From contig NZ_VIAR01000006.1 of NCBI RefSeq assembly GCF_006546625.1, forward strand, positions 124,001-188,000: DNA of 64,000 bases, written 5' to 3'. This stretch comes from Haloflavibacter putidus (lineage in GTDB: Bacteria; Bacteroidota; Bacteroidia; Flavobacteriales; Flavobacteriaceae). The notes beneath the pieces were generated by a model. That model was not told where the DNA came from. It saw nothing but the letters and a program-made list of their open reading frames with translations, and made no database searches. The position numbers were made by a program, and so were the translations under genes. Positions 26,095 through 35,345 of the stretch are shown piece after piece; the first letter of the stretch is position 1, and the number at the start of each line of letters is the position of its first letter.

Positions 26095-26862
26095 TTAAGC
26101 TTTTTTTATATTTTTAGATACTTCTATTTCACACAAAATTTCAGAAATAAGCTCTAAGCATGGTTCTTGAATTTCTAATAAACGTTTATAGAACATTATC
26201 TGGTTTTCTACCCTATTTTCAAACTCTAACATTCCCAGCAAATCATTATTATTTACTTGAAAACCAAATTTTGGAAAATCTAAGCCTTTTTTATTCTCTA
26301 CAGGAATTAGCTCATCTGTATCTAACCAACTTCCGTGTTTCATAATAAAACGGTTAAGCTCTAAATCCATTCCCGTTATAAGTTCTTCTCTATCTTTTAG
26401 AGTTTCAACGGTAGACACCCAAGTTGCCAAATGTTTTTTTAATACATCATTTTGAATTAACTCTAAATTTCCTGCATTCAGTAATTCGAGCAAGGCACTA
26501 GTATGCGGAAAATAAGTTGGGGCGGTTACGGTAGAAGAAAGCAAGCTGTCTAAAAGAAAATTACCAGAATATTTCGTGCCGGTATGCTGCAGTATCACAA
26601 AACAATCTGCTATGTTTTGCTCATTAATTAGAATATTATTAGATAAATGTAAGTGGTTAAATTTAAAATCTTTTTGCAGACTTAAAAGAATCTTTTGCTC
26701 TGTCTCTTTTTCTATATTTTTTTTATTCCAGTTGTTTACAGAGACCGCAATTAAAATTCCGATAACTACAAGAATTATTTCGCCAATGGCATATTTAAGG
26801 TATCTTGACGTTTTGCCTTCTCGTAAAAGGCTTTCACGTATGTTTCTAAAAATTTTGATAGC
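26095..26862 (-). pseudogene. DUF6090-family protein lacking a usable start codon
   Basis: The frame from 26862 to 26095 encodes about 255 residues of the flavobacterial DUF6090 type. It begins AIKIFRNIRESLLREGKTSR, then YLKYAIGEIILVVIGILI as a membrane helix and VNNWN, matching family N-termini that start MIKFFR. No ATG, GTG or TTG is in frame between the upstream TAA and this segment. An ATG at 26865-26867 is one base out of frame, so a one-base loss near the start would explain it, whether real or a sequencing error. An internal GTG at 26598 would drop the helix and is unlikely. The C-terminal part looks intact. Confidence 0.65.
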
Positions 26863-27015
26863 CTCATAATACTGTAAGCTAGAAAGTTACGTAAAATTTG
26901 TTTGCCTATTTAAAAAAAACAGTTATAGTTTAAATTTTAAAATTGCTCATTTTCGGATAAAAAGTAACTTAAACGTTGTTGTAGCTTTTTTTCTTATTCT
27001 AAAAATCAAAATAAA

Positions 27016-27594
27016 TTATTCTACTATTGTAATTTTTCGATAAATCTGATTTAAGTTTTTCACTACATGGTAAGCATAGGAACCATTACTTAAATTCCTA
27101 GATTTTTTATAAAACACTATTTCATTATTACGTAAGTTAATTAAAAGTATTTGTAATTGTATTTTCTTGATAGCAATTTCATATACAGTTTCAGCACTTT
27201 CGGTAGTAATCATTGCTATTAGTCCGTACCTGTTTTCTAGAGAATCTCTTTTAGAAAAATGTATAGGAAAAGGTATGTTTCTTAGCTGTTTTTTATTATT
27301 TCGTTTTAGTTGGTTAAGAATACTCTTTACTGCAGATTTTTCTTCAACACTTAAATTTGCATCTAGTTTTCCTTTAATAGCGTATTTTTTAGGATCTTTT
27401 TTAAAAACCGAATCTATAGCAATAGTCGCAATTTCTTCAAAACGCTCGTAAACTATGGCAGGTTTGGTTTTTTTTGTATGGTTAAACAAAGGCTCTAAAT
27501 AAATGATTGGTTTAGACACTTCAATCTTAGACTGCACTTGCGCTTTCGCGGAAAACCAAATAGTGATTAGCAAGAGTGGTATAAGTTGTTTCAT
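27016..27594 (-). CDS. secreted hypothetical protein
   Basis: This 192-residue protein has a signal peptide (about 1-18, ending WFSAKAQ). I do not recognise the mature part. It is rich in Lys and contains NQLKRNNKKQLRNIPFPIHF and a KIQLQILLINLRNNEIVFY segment that looks like beta strands. The layout (secreted, SKPIIYLEPLF near the start, NGSYAYHVVKNLNQIYRKI near the end) suggests a soluble periplasmic domain. A near-consensus promoter box lies 16 bp upstream. No function is proposed. Confidence 0.6.
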   Translation of the reverse strand: MKQLIPLLLITIWFSAKAQVQSKIEVSKPIIYLEPLFNHTKKTKPAIVYERFEEIATIAIDSVFKKDPKKYAIKGKLDANLSVEEKSAVKSILNQLKRNNKKQLRNIPFPIHFSKRDSLENRYGLIAMITTESAETVYEIAIKKIQLQILLINLRNNEIVFYKKSRNLSNGSYAYHVVKNLNQIYRKITIVE

Positions 27595-27610
27595 ACAAAT
27601 TTAAGTTAGT

Positions 27611-27618
27611 CAAATCTA
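27611..27618 (-). promoter_or_regulatory. -7 promoter box (TAGATTTG)
   Basis: On the minus strand TAGATTTG matches TAnnTTTG 16 bp upstream of the ATG at 27594. Another match (TAAATTTG) at 27596-27603 is too close to the start to be used. Confidence 0.45.
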
Positions 27619-27675
27619 ATCATTTTGCGGTTTATTTAGGTTTACTTATAACCAACTACAAATTGAGATGGCTCA

Positions 27676-28305
27676 TTATAAGTTTTCACTTTCTTTTATA
27701 AAGGCAATGACTTTTTCAGGCCCATATTCTGCAAAATAAGAAATGTATTTACCTTGCGGATTGATGACCACAAAATTTCCAAATTCAAACTCATATGGAA
27801 AAAACAAGCGTTCTACTACCCTACTACTATCTTCAACCCAGTTTATTCTATCTTTATGGAAATATTCTAAATTTTGATTTTTAGGGTTATTAATCCAAAT
27901 GTGTTCTACATTATCAAGTCTGGTAATTTTTTCTATGTTTTCTTTTCTTAAGATAGTCCAATGCGACTTCTTACCAAAATAGGGCGTTTTTGGAGTAGAA
28001 GATAGATAGTTAATCAAAATAGTTTTTTGTTCTTCAAATTTTCTTTTTGTGAGTTTGGAAAGGTATTGCTTTAATTGTTCAAACTCTTCTCTTTCTAAAA
28101 TCCCATAATTTTTTCTTTTCACCAACATTCCAACTCTCATAGAATCATTTTGATAGAAAACCGGTACATTAACAGCGTAATCTTTTGATTTACGAAATTT
28201 TCTTTTAGAGATTTCTTCTTTATTTATATTAAAATATTTTTCTTCTAAATCTTGTGAAAAACCAAGATAGTTTACTGCGATAAAAAAAATCAGGAATACC
28301 CTCAT
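27676..28305 (-). CDS. secreted hypothetical protein with thioredoxin-like C-terminus
   Basis: This 209-residue protein has a signal peptide (about 1-17, ending YLGFSQ). The C-terminal 100 residues run like a thioredoxin-fold protein without the CxxC pair: HWTILRKENIEKI, VEHIWINNPKN, then a segment ending FGNFVVINPQGKYISYF and a closing helix EKVIAFIKESENL. This suggests a redoxin-like fold that lacks catalytic cysteines. The first half is basic and unrecognised. It lies upstream of the hypothetical gene at 27016 in the same direction, 81 bp apart. Confidence 0.55.
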   Translation of the reverse strand: MRVFLIFFIAVNYLGFSQDLEEKYFNINKEEISKRKFRKSKDYAVNVPVFYQNDSMRVGMLVKRKNYGILEREEFEQLKQYLSKLTKRKFEEQKTILINYLSSTPKTPYFGKKSHWTILRKENIEKITRLDNVEHIWINNPKNQNLEYFHKDRINWVEDSSRVVERLFFPYEFEFGNFVVINPQGKYISYFAEYGPEKVIAFIKESENL

Positions 28306-28401
28306 AAGCTTTATTTTAAATGTGTATTTAATTTTAATATACTCTTTTGTTATTGAATATCTAGTTGCTTCTTTTTAAAAACACTTAAATCAAAACATCA
28401 T

Positions 28402-28433
28402 AAAAAACCCCGAAAGTATTGCCTCGGGATTTT
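28402..28433 (-). terminator. rho-independent terminator downstream of icmF
   Basis: The minus strand can pair AAAATCCCGA (28433-28424) with TCGGGGTTTT (28413-28404) including one G-U pair, followed by T residues. It lies about 140 bp past the icmF stop and before the next gene start at 28305. Confidence 0.65.
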
Positions 28434-28532
28434 TAATTTTTCTACGTTCAAAAACCCGGCATCCTCCAGAAAAAACAAACAGCTGTCAAAAAGATCCCGA
28501 AAGCGTTCCTCTTCGGGATAAGCGATTCGCAC

Positions 28533-28564
28533 GCTTTAAGCAAGCCAAATGGCTTGCTTAAAGC
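28533..28564. repeat. 14-bp perfect palindromic hairpin after icmF
   Basis: GCTTTAAGCAAGCC (28533-28546) pairs perfectly with GGCTTGCTTAAAGC (28551-28564) around a 4-base loop, and the next base pair C-G also fits. It lies 10 bp beyond the icmF stop. There is no T run directly after it, so it may act as an mRNA 3' end stabiliser and not as a terminator. A second hairpin, ATCCCGAA with TTCGGGAT, lies at about 28494-28519. Confidence 0.5.
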
Positions 28565-28574
28565 GGCTCTCTGC

Positions 28575-31500
28575 TTACATATTTCTTCTATACTGGCCGC
28601 CTACTTCAAACAAGGCTTCGGTTATTTGACCTAACGAGCATACTTTTGTCGCTTCCATCAACTCTTCAAACATATTTTGGTTATGTATAGCAGCATCTTT
28701 TACTTTTTCTAAAGCTTCGTCTGCGCTATCTTCATAGGTTTTATGCAGTTTCTCCAAGGTTTTAATCTGGAATTGCTTTTCTTCTTCTGTAGCTCTAATA
28801 ACCTCTCCCGGCGTTACCGTTGGAGAACCCTTACTGCTCAAAAACGTATTTACACCGATAATTGGAAAATTGCCATTGTGTTTTAAGGTTTCGTAATACA
28901 AGCTTTCTTCTTGAATTTTTGAACGTTGGTACATTGTTTCCATTGCTCCTAAAACCCCACCACGTTCTGTAATTCTGTCAAATTCTTTCAAAACAGCTTC
29001 TTCTACCAACTCGGTTAATTCTTCTATAATAAACGAACCTTGAATAGGATTTTCATTTTTTGCTAAACCTAATTCTTTATTTATAATTAGCTGGATAGCC
29101 ATTGCACGTCGTACAGAATCTTCGGTTGGCGTGGTAATCGCTTCATCATACGCATTGGTATGCAACGAATTACAGTTATCGTAAATAGCATATAAAGCCT
29201 GCAAAGTAGTTCTAATATCGTTAAAGTCTATTTCTTGTGCGTGTAACGAACGTCCCGAAGTTTGAATGTGATATTTTAACATCTGCGCACGCGCATTGGC
29301 ACCGTATTTATGTTTTAAAGCCTTTGACCAAATTCTTCGTGCCACCCGACCAATTACTGCGTATTCAGGATCTATTCCGTTAGAGAAAAAGAAAGAAAGG
29401 TTAGGTCCAAATTTATTGATATCCATTCCGCGACTCAGATAATATTCCACGTAAGTGAAACCATTTGCCAGCGTTAAAGCCAATTGCGTAATAGGGTTGG
29501 CACCCGCTTCTGCAATATGATACCCGGAAATTGAAACCGAATAAAAGTTACGCACTTTATTTTCTATAAAATATTCTTGTACATCGCCCATTAAACGGAG
29601 GGCAAACTCGGTAGAAAAAATACAGGTATTTTGCGCCTGGTCTTCTTTTAAGATGTCTGCTTGTACGGTACCACGCACAACGGCAATGGTTTCTTCTTTA
29701 ATCTTTTGGTAAACGTCTTTGGGTAAAACGCGGTCGCCGGTTACACCAAGTAACATCAAGCCTAAACCGTTATTTCCTTCTGGAAGTTCGCCGCGATATT
29801 GTGGTCGCTCTAAGCCGCTTTCTTTATAGATTTTGGCTATTTTTTGTTCTACTTCATCTTCCAGTCCGTTTTCTTTGATGTATTTTTCACATTGCTGATC
29901 TATGGCTGCATTCATAAAAAAGCCCAACAACATTGGCGCCGGACCGTTTATCGTCATACTTACAGAGGTAAGTTTATGCGCCAAATCAAAGCCGGAATAT
30001 AGTTTTTTGGCATCGTCTAAACAGCAAATGGAAACGCCGGCATTACCAATTTTTCCGTAGATATCCGGACGGTGATCAGGATCGTTTCCGTAAAGCGTAA
30101 CCGAATCAAATGCGGTAGATAAACGTTTTGCCGGCAAGCCCAAACTTACATAGTGAAAACGCCTGTTGGTACGCTCCGGTCCGCCTTCTCCGGCAAACAT
30201 TCTGGTAGGATCTTCTCCTTGACGTTTAAACGGATATAAACCTGCCGTGTACGGAAATTCCCCGGGTACGTTTTCTTGTAAAATCCATTGTAGTAAATCT
30301 CCCCAAGCTTTGTATTTTGGAAGCGCAACTTTAGGTATTTGCGTATGCGAAAGCGACTCGGTATGGGTTTCTATTTTTATTTCTTTATCCCGAACTTTAA
30401 AGCTATAAATTGGGTCTTGGTATTTTTTTACCGTGTCGTTCCATTTTAGGATTTCTTCCCAATTATAGGCGTCAAAGTCCATTTTAATTTTATTGAACTG
30501 CGCAATTAGCATTTCTGTTAATTGCTTGGCGTCTTCTTCTGCCAGTTCTAAAATTTTCTCTTCATCTAAGCCATTTTTGGTAAGATAAGCGCTTTCGTCT
30601 TGCGCTCTTTTTCTAGAAGGGGTTTTATCTGCCTGTTTTGGCAATAAAGACAAAATACTTTTATAAACGCCATACAGTTTTTGGGCTACCTCTACTTGAT
30701 TTTCTGCTTTCTCGTCGTAGCCGCGATTATTTTCTGAAATTTCCGATAAATACCGAACACGCTTAGGCGGAATTACATAAATCTTTTCGGACATCTCGTC
30801 CGATATGTGGTAATCACTTTTTAATCCTGTATCTGTTTTATCTTCTAACGCATCCATAATTTTTTTATAGAGCGTGTTCATTCCCGGGTCGTTAAACTGC
30901 GAGGCAATAGTACCAAAAACCGGCAATTTAGAATCTTCTTCCTCAAATAAAAGGTGGTTGCGTTTGTACTGTTTTTTTACATCGCGCAAAGCATCTAAAG
31001 CGCCGCGTTTGTCAAATTTATTGATGGCTACCAAATCTGCAAAATCTAGCATATCTATCTTTTCCAGCTGCGTAGCTGCCCCAAATTCTGGCGTCATTAC
31101 ATATAAAGAAACGTCTGAATGGTCTAGGATTTCTGTATCGCTTTGCCCAATTCCTGAAGTTTCTAAAATAATCAAATCGTATTTGGCGGCTTTTAAAACT
31201 TGCACTGCTTCGCGTACGTGTTTAGACAAAGCCAAATTAGATTGGCGCGTTGCCAAAGAACGCATATAAACGCGTGGCGAGTTGATGGCGTTCATACGAA
31301 TACGGTCTCCCAATAAAGCGCCACCGGTTTTTCGTTTGGAAGGATCTACAGAAATTATCCCGATTGTTTTTTCTTTAAAATCTACCAAAAACCTACGTAC
31401 CAACTCATCTACCAAAGACGATTTTCCGGAGCCGCCGGTACCGGTAATTCCTAAAACCGGAGTTGTGCTCGATTGGTTTTCTTTATGAATTTTATCTAGT

Positions 31501-32048
31501 AAGCTTTCTGCCTTTTCAGGGAAATTTTCTGCGGCAGAAATAACCCGCGCAATAGCACCGTAATTTTTTTCTTTTAAATCTTTTTGGGCAACGTTTAGTT
31601 TATCGCCAATGGGATAATCTGCCTGTTGTACCAAATCGTTTATCATGCCTTGTAAACCAAGCTTGCGGCCATCGTCTGGCGAATAGATGCGCGTAATGCC
31701 GTAATCTTCTAATTCTTTAATTTCTTTTGGTAAGATTACGCCGCCGCCGCCAGCAAAGATTTTAATATGGCCGGCACCGCGCTCTTGCAACAAATCGTAC
31801 ATATATTTAAAGTACTCTGTATGTCCGCCTTGGTAAGACGTCATTGCAATGGCGTTTACATCTTCTTGTATGGCAGTATTTACTACCTCATCTACGCTAC
31901 GATCGTGGCCTAAATGTATTACTTCTACACCGGTAGATTGTATAATACGGCGCATAACGTTTATTGCGGCGTCGTGGCCGTCAAACAAAGATGCGGCGGT
32001 TACAATTCTAACTTTATGCTTTGGTTTATATATTTCTGCTTCTTTCAT
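28575..32048 (-). CDS. icmF: fused isobutyryl-CoA mutase IcmF (B12-dependent)
   Basis: This 1157-residue enzyme joins three parts in the IcmF order. The N-terminal cobalamin-binding domain (about 12-145) has [16 protein letters not shown], where His is the lower cobalt ligand. The MeaB-like GTPase chaperone (about 195-420) has the P-loop GTGGSGKSS and the NKFDKRG guanine motif. The mutase barrel (about 560-1120) has [19 protein letters not shown]. The enzyme interconverts isobutyryl-CoA and butyryl-CoA by a radical mechanism with adenosylcobalamin, and the G domain protects or reloads the cofactor. It stands alone and is divergent from the DUF4197 gene. I see no B12 riboswitch in its upstream region. 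Confidence 0.93.
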   Translation of the reverse strand: MKEAEIYKPKHKVRIVTAASLFDGHDAAINVMRRIIQSTGVEVIHLGHDRSVDEVVNTAIQEDVNAIAMTSYQGGHTEYFKYMYDLLQERGAGHIKIFAGGGGVILPKEIKELEDYGITRIYSPDDGRKLGLQGMINDLVQQADYPIGDKLNVAQKDLKEKNYGAIARVISAAENFPEKAESLLDKIHKENQSSTTPVLGITGTGGSGKSSLVDELVRRFLVDFKEKTIGIISVDPSKRKTGGALLGDRIRMNAINSPRVYMRSLATRQSNLALSKHVREAVQVLKAAKYDLIILETSGIGQSDTEILDHSDVSLYVMTPEFGAATQLEKIDMLDFADLVAINKFDKRGALDALRDVKKQYKRNHLLFEEEDSKLPVFGTIASQFNDPGMNTLYKKIMDALEDKTDTGLKSDYHISDEMSEKIYVIPPKRVRYLSEISENNRGYDEKAENQVEVAQKLYGVYKSILSLLPKQADKTPSRKRAQDESAYLTKNGLDEEKILELAEEDAKQLTEMLIAQFNKIKMDFDAYNWEEILKWNDTVKKYQDPIYSFKVRDKEIKIETHTESLSHTQIPKVALPKYKAWGDLLQWILQENVPGEFPYTAGLYPFKRQGEDPTRMFAGEGGPERTNRRFHYVSLGLPAKRLSTAFDSVTLYGNDPDHRPDIYGKIGNAGVSICCLDDAKKLYSGFDLAHKLTSVSMTINGPAPMLLGFFMNAAIDQQCEKYIKENGLEDEVEQKIAKIYKESGLERPQYRGELPEGNNGLGLMLLGVTGDRVLPKDVYQKIKEETIAVVRGTVQADILKEDQAQNTCIFSTEFALRLMGDVQEYFIENKVRNFYSVSISGYHIAEAGANPITQLALTLANGFTYVEYYLSRGMDINKFGPNLSFFFSNGIDPEYAVIGRVARRIWSKALKHKYGANARAQMLKYHIQTSGRSLHAQEIDFNDIRTTLQALYAIYDNCNSLHTNAYDEAITTPTEDSVRRAMAIQLIINKELGLAKNENPIQGSFIIEELTELVEEAVLKEFDRITERGGVLGAMETMYQRSKIQEESLYYETLKHNGNFPIIGVNTFLSSKGSPTVTPGEVIRATEEEKQFQIKTLEKLHKTYEDSADEALEKVKDAAIHNQNMFEELMEATKVCSLGQITEALFEVGGQYRRNM

Positions 32049-32129
32049 GAAAGGAATCTTTTTTTGAAGCTGTAAATTTAAGAAATTCTTCTTACTTTGT
32101 CTATTATTACCCAGCTTACTTCTGCGAAA

Positions 32130-32202
32130 GGGATAGAGGCGGCATCCCTTAACTTTGTTTGCGCGATAGCAAAAACAAAGTTGAGGATATAGCCGAAAGC
32201 CC
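32130..32202 (+). ncRNA. structured RNA-like element in the icmF/DUF4197 gap
   Basis: The 258-bp divergent gap holds a segment that folds as one elongated hairpin. GGG (32130-32132) pairs with CCC (32200-32202), GGC (32141-32143) with GCC (32192-32194), ATCC (32144-32147) with GGAT (32185-32188), and AACTTTGTTT (32151-32160) with AAACAAAGTT (32173-32182). The unpaired AUAGAGGC and GAAA parts lie between helices. From memory this GGGATAGA...GGCATCC / GGATATAGC...GCCC layout recurs widely in flavobacteria; the Rfam Flavo-1 family is the one I would test. The strand is inferred from the similarity, not proven. Confidence 0.45.
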
Positions 32203-32272
32203 GGTTGTTTTTGTAGCGATAGCGAAAAAACAATTTGCCCAAATTATTCAAAATTGCTTTACGGAATTCTGC

Positions 32273-32280
32273 TACCTTTG
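32273..32280 (+). promoter_or_regulatory. promoter for DUF4197 gene (TACCTTTG)
   Basis: TACCTTTG matches TAnnTTTG 26 bp before the ATG. A TTG at 32254-32256, 16 bp upstream of the box, could serve as the -33 element. Confidence 0.6.
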
Positions 32281-32306
32281 TAGTTAACCGACTTTAAATT
32301 TTTATT

Positions 32307-33020
32307 ATGAAAAAGATATTACTTGTTTTACTTAGCATTTTTACGTTAAATTCTTGTGCAGAATTGCAAACTATTGCAGATAATTTACCACAAGACGGCT
32401 ACGGTTTGTCTAACGAAGATATCGCCAATGGCCTTAAACAGGCTTTGCAAAAAGGAATTGACAAAGAGGTAACAAAATTGACCAAAGAAAACGGATTTTA
32501 TAAAAATGAGGCGGTAAAAATTTTGCTTCCGGCAGAATTAAAAAAAGTAGAAAAAGGTTTACGCGACCTTGGCTTAGATAACTTGGCCGATGAAGGAATA
32601 AAAGCTTTAAATCGCGCTGCCGAAGATGCCGTGAGCGAGGCAACACCAATTTTTGTAAATGCGGTGCGCGAGATGACGTTTACCGATGCTAAAAACATTT
32701 TATTGGGAGACAATCGTGCGGCCACGGCCTATTTGCAGAATAAAACCAATACGGCTTTGTACGATAAATTTAATCCGGTAATTAAAAATTCTTTTGGAAA
32801 AGTAGGTGCAGACGAGATTTGGAATAATTTAATTTCGCGCTATAATCAAATTCCGTTTACGCAAAATGTAAATCCGGATTTAACAGATTATGTAACGCAA
32901 GAAGCGTTGGAAGGTGTCTATAAAATGATTGCAAAAGAAGAAATTGAAATTAGAGAAAATATTGGGGCGCGAACTACCAATTTACTTAGACGTGTTTTTG
33001 CTCTGCAAGACAATAAATAA
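32307..33020 (+). CDS. DUF4197 lipoprotein
   Basis: This 237-residue protein has a lipoprotein signal ending LNSCAEL (Cys17) and matches DUF4197: LSNEDIANGLKQALQKGI, then FYKNEAVKILLPAELKKVEKGL, and the region AREMTFTDAKNILLGDNRAAT-like near residue 130, here as VREMTFTDAKNILLGDNRAA. The mature protein is probably helical. It is expected in the periplasm or outer membrane; the function is unknown. It has its own promoter and is not in an operon with the next gene. Confidence 0.85.
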   Translation: MKKILLVLLSIFTLNSCAELQTIADNLPQDGYGLSNEDIANGLKQALQKGIDKEVTKLTKENGFYKNEAVKILLPAELKKVEKGLRDLGLDNLADEGIKALNRAAEDAVSEATPIFVNAVREMTFTDAKNILLGDNRAATAYLQNKTNTALYDKFNPVIKNSFGKVGADEIWNNLISRYNQIPFTQNVNPDLTDYVTQEALEGVYKMIAKEEIEIRENIGARTTNLLRRVFALQDNK

Positions 33021-33162
33021 GCTTAGCTATTCTTTCTTGTTTTTGAAAATCATAAAGTATATAAGCAAACAACTGTTAATTTATTAACGAAAATTATAAC
33101 ATCAGATCTTCTTTTTATTAAATACTTAACGTAGTTTAAGGATATTGAAATACTAAACACTT

Positions 33163-33170
33163 TATTTTTG
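33163..33170 (+). promoter_or_regulatory. -7 promoter box (TATTTTTG) for small gene at 33192
   Basis: TATTTTTG matches TAnnTTTG 21 bp before the ATG. A TTG lies at 33145-33147, slightly closer than usual for a -33 element. Confidence 0.5.
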
Positions 33171-33191
33171 TAGCAGAGATGTTAGTAAAAA

Positions 33192-33383
33192 ATGAAGATG
33201 ATGCTGGATTGGATAAAAAATAAAGACAGAAAAGAGCGACTCAAAACAAAATATTGTAATTTGATGCGAAGAGCTTATCAAATTGCACCACGTAATAAAG
33301 CAAAAAGCGATAGGTTAAACGATAAAGCCAAACAACTTTTAAAAGAATTGCGGAATTTAGATTTACAAAATAACTTTCAATAA
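33192..33383 (+). CDS. small basic helical protein (Lacal_2735-like)
   Basis: This 63-residue protein is highly charged and predicted to be helical. The pattern (LKTKYCNLMRRAYQIAPRNK, then AKSDRLNDKAKQLLKELRNL) resembles the small Lacal_2735 family of flavobacteria, in which a KY-x-L-x-x-EAY segment is followed by a second helix. The family has no known function. It lies 68 bp upstream of the mechanosensitive channel gene in the same direction and has its own promoter box. Confidence 0.6.
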   Translation: MKMMLDWIKNKDRKERLKTKYCNLMRRAYQIAPRNKAKSDRLNDKAKQLLKELRNLDLQNNFQ

Positions 33384-33451
33384 TCGATTCGTTTTAGATA
33401 AATTGTGGTTATATTTTGGTTTCCTAAAACGCATTTAATACTGCAAATTTA

Positions 33452-34384
33452 ATGAAAGACCAAAATTTAACTGAAAGTTTTGCAACTGCAATAACTACAT
33501 ATTACTACAAGTTTTTAGATTTTTTACCCAAAGTTGTCTTAGCAATTTTGGTAATTACCTTAGGTACCCTTTTTGCTCAATTTATTAGCAATATTTATAA
33601 GAAACGCATAAGGAGGAAAGCAACAGATCCTTTAATGGCTGCTTTTTTGGCACAAGCCATTAAAATAATTTTGGTGATTATTGCTATAATGATTGCTTTG
33701 CAAGTAGCGGGATGGAGTGCAATAGCCGCAGGCGTATTAACTGCAGCCGGCGGAGCTGCAATTGTTCTTGGCTTTGCATTTCAAGATATTGGAAAAAACT
33801 TTTTGGCCGGAATTATTCTGGCTTTTAATAGGCCTTTTAATATTAACGACACGATAATGATTGGCGATATTTTTGGCAAAGTGAGAGCGCTGAGCTTTCG
33901 GTATACGCATTTAAAGACCTTTAATGGGCGCGATATTTTTATTCCTAATAGTGATGTGCTTACCAAACCGGTAGAAAATTATACCGCAGATGGTTTTTTT
34001 AGAAACGAATTTGTGGTAGGCATTGGTTATGAAGATAATATAGAAGCCGCAAAAAAACTTATTGTAGAGATTTTAAATGAACAAAACGATGTTGTACAAA
34101 ACGATCCCGAACATGAGAATTTTGTAGTAGAAAGTGAATTGGCTGCAAGTACCGTAAATTTAAAGGTTTTCTTTTGGGTAAAAACGATAGATTATCGCGT
34201 CTCTTCTCTAATTTTACGAGGCTTGGTCATTAAGAAAGTAAAAGAAGCCTTAGAAAAAGCAGGCTTCAACTTGCCGGCAGATATTACAGAACTTAAATTA
34301 TATAGTAACGAAGAAGACATTCCGTTACGAGTGCGAAAAGATCCGCGAGATTTGTTGGATGCCGCAGATAAATTAAAATCTTAA
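33452..34384 (+). CDS. small-conductance mechanosensitive channel (MscS family)
   Basis: This 310-residue protein has three membrane helices at about 20-40, 60-82 and 88-112. The pore-lining helix AAGGAAIVLGFAFQDIGKNF near residue 98 is the MscS TM3 signature, and RPFNINDTIMIGD starts the beta domain. FNGRDIFIPNSD follows as in the family. It releases solutes under hypo-osmotic stress. The gene ends 9 bp from the convergent gene at 34394. The C-terminal acidic and basic tail after residue 280 is not distinctive. Confidence 0.92.
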   Translation: MKDQNLTESFATAITTYYYKFLDFLPKVVLAILVITLGTLFAQFISNIYKKRIRRKATDPLMAAFLAQAIKIILVIIAIMIALQVAGWSAIAAGVLTAAGGAAIVLGFAFQDIGKNFLAGIILAFNRPFNINDTIMIGDIFGKVRALSFRYTHLKTFNGRDIFIPNSDVLTKPVENYTADGFFRNEFVVGIGYEDNIEAAKKLIVEILNEQNDVVQNDPEHENFVVESELAASTVNLKVFFWVKTIDYRVSSLILRGLVIKKVKEALEKAGFNLPADITELKLYSNEEDIPLRVRKDPRDLLDAADKLKS

Positions 34385-34393
34385 ACTATTAGC

Positions 34394-35176
34394 TTATAAG
34401 TTTTGGTGCAGTTTTAAAAAGTATGAAAATGCTTTTTTTAAGCGCGAGCCATACCAACTAAAATATTCGCCATCTACAAATTTTATTTTTTCTGTATTTA
34501 AATACGGCTCAAATTCTGGTATGTACTTTTCGTTAAACGGAAATGGCTCCGAAGAAAGCAAAACATAATCTACTTCACGCAATTCCTCTAATTTTATAGC
34601 AGGATAACGATCTATATCTTGGTATACATTTTCTAATTTGTTTAGTTCTAACAAATAATTGATAAAGGTATTGCCGCCAACTACCATCCAGGGTTTTCGC
34701 CAAATAAAATAAGCTACACGCTTTATGGGTTTATGCGCAATATTTTGCAGAAAGTTCTCTTGCTCGGTTCTTATGGCTTTAATTAGAGTTTTTGCTTCTT
34801 TTTCTTTACGGAATATTTTGCCGTAATCTTGCATTAGTGCATAAGCTTCTTCCAGATTATTGATGTCTGAAACGTGTACCGGCGTAATTTTTTCCAACTC
34901 TTTTACCATTAGCCGGGTATTTTCCTCTTTATTACATAAGATTATATCTGGATTTAAAGCTTTTACTGTTTCTATTTTCACCTCTTTCGTTCCGCCAACT
35001 ATTTCTTTTTCGTTGGTTAAACCTTTGGGATGCACACAAAATTTTGTAATTCCTACTAATTGTTCTTTCAAGCCTAAATCTACCAACAATTCGGTTTGGC
35101 TTGGTACTAAAGAAATAATGCGTTGCGGCGTTTTGTTTAAATCTATTTTTCGTTGAAGTTGATCTTGCAGTTGCAT
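34394..35176 (-). CDS. BtuF-like binding protein without a signal peptide
   Basis: This 260-residue protein belongs to the helical-backbone metal-receptor superfamily (BtuF-type periplasmic binding proteins for cobalamin or iron chelates). RIISLVPSQTELLVDLGL is at residues 18-35, ALNPDIILCNKEEN near 75, and KPWMVVGGNTFINYLLE near 148. No signal peptide or lipobox is present; the N-terminus is polar (MQLQDQLQRKIDLNK). It may be cytosolic or start at an unrecognised site upstream. No ABC permease or ATPase is adjacent. B12-dependent enzymes nearby make cobalamin a reasonable ligand guess. Confidence 0.72.
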   Translation of the reverse strand: MQLQDQLQRKIDLNKTPQRIISLVPSQTELLVDLGLKEQLVGITKFCVHPKGLTNEKEIVGGTKEVKIETVKALNPDIILCNKEENTRLMVKELEKITPVHVSDINNLEEAYALMQDYGKIFRKEKEAKTLIKAIRTEQENFLQNIAHKPIKRVAYFIWRKPWMVVGGNTFINYLLELNKLENVYQDIDRYPAIKLEELREVDYVLLSSEPFPFNEKYIPEFEPYLNTEKIKFVDGEYFSWYGSRLKKAFSYFLKLHQNL

Positions 35177-35220
35177 ACCGATTTCTTTTACTGAATTGTT
35201 ATAAACCTACAGGCTTAACC

Positions 35221-35228
35221 CAAAGATA
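35221..35228 (-). promoter_or_regulatory. -7 promoter box (TATCTTTG) for the BtuF-like gene
   Basis: On the minus strand TATCTTTG matches TAnnTTTG 44 bp upstream of the ATG at 35176, which supports this start and argues against a longer, signal-bearing N-terminus. Confidence 0.5.
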
Positions 35229-35293
35229 CGAGTTTGTAGGGTTTTGAGAGAATTGATGCAGAAGGAAAATTGAAAATTGGTTTTAAAAACAGA

Positions 35294-35320
35294 CCTACAG
35301 GGTTTTAAAAACCCTGCAGG
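35294..35320 (-). terminator. terminator-like hairpin downstream of pyrF
   Basis: The minus strand pairs CCTGCAGGGTTTT with AAACCCTGTAGG using one G-U pair, followed by TCTGTTTTTA. It lies about 25 bp beyond the pyrF stop. The CCTACAGGGTTTT sequence recurs in partial form at 35208-35245, which suggests a repeat family. Confidence 0.55.
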
Positions 35321-35345
35321 AGAATGTGGATTTTTTTTAGATTTT

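Noticed and set aside
26095-26598. A 167-residue version of the DUF6090 protein starting at GTG 26598
   Set aside because: This start removes the membrane helix and family signature that continue in frame for 88 codons upstream.
30874-31269. A 131-codon plus-strand frame inside icmF
   Set aside because: It is antisense to the GTPase domain of icmF, which has intact motifs, and it has no promoter or family resemblance.
32049-32306. A cobalamin riboswitch upstream of icmF
   Set aside because: No B12-box-like sequence or matching fold was seen; the structured segment here has a different helix layout. The nrdJ upstream region also lacks one.
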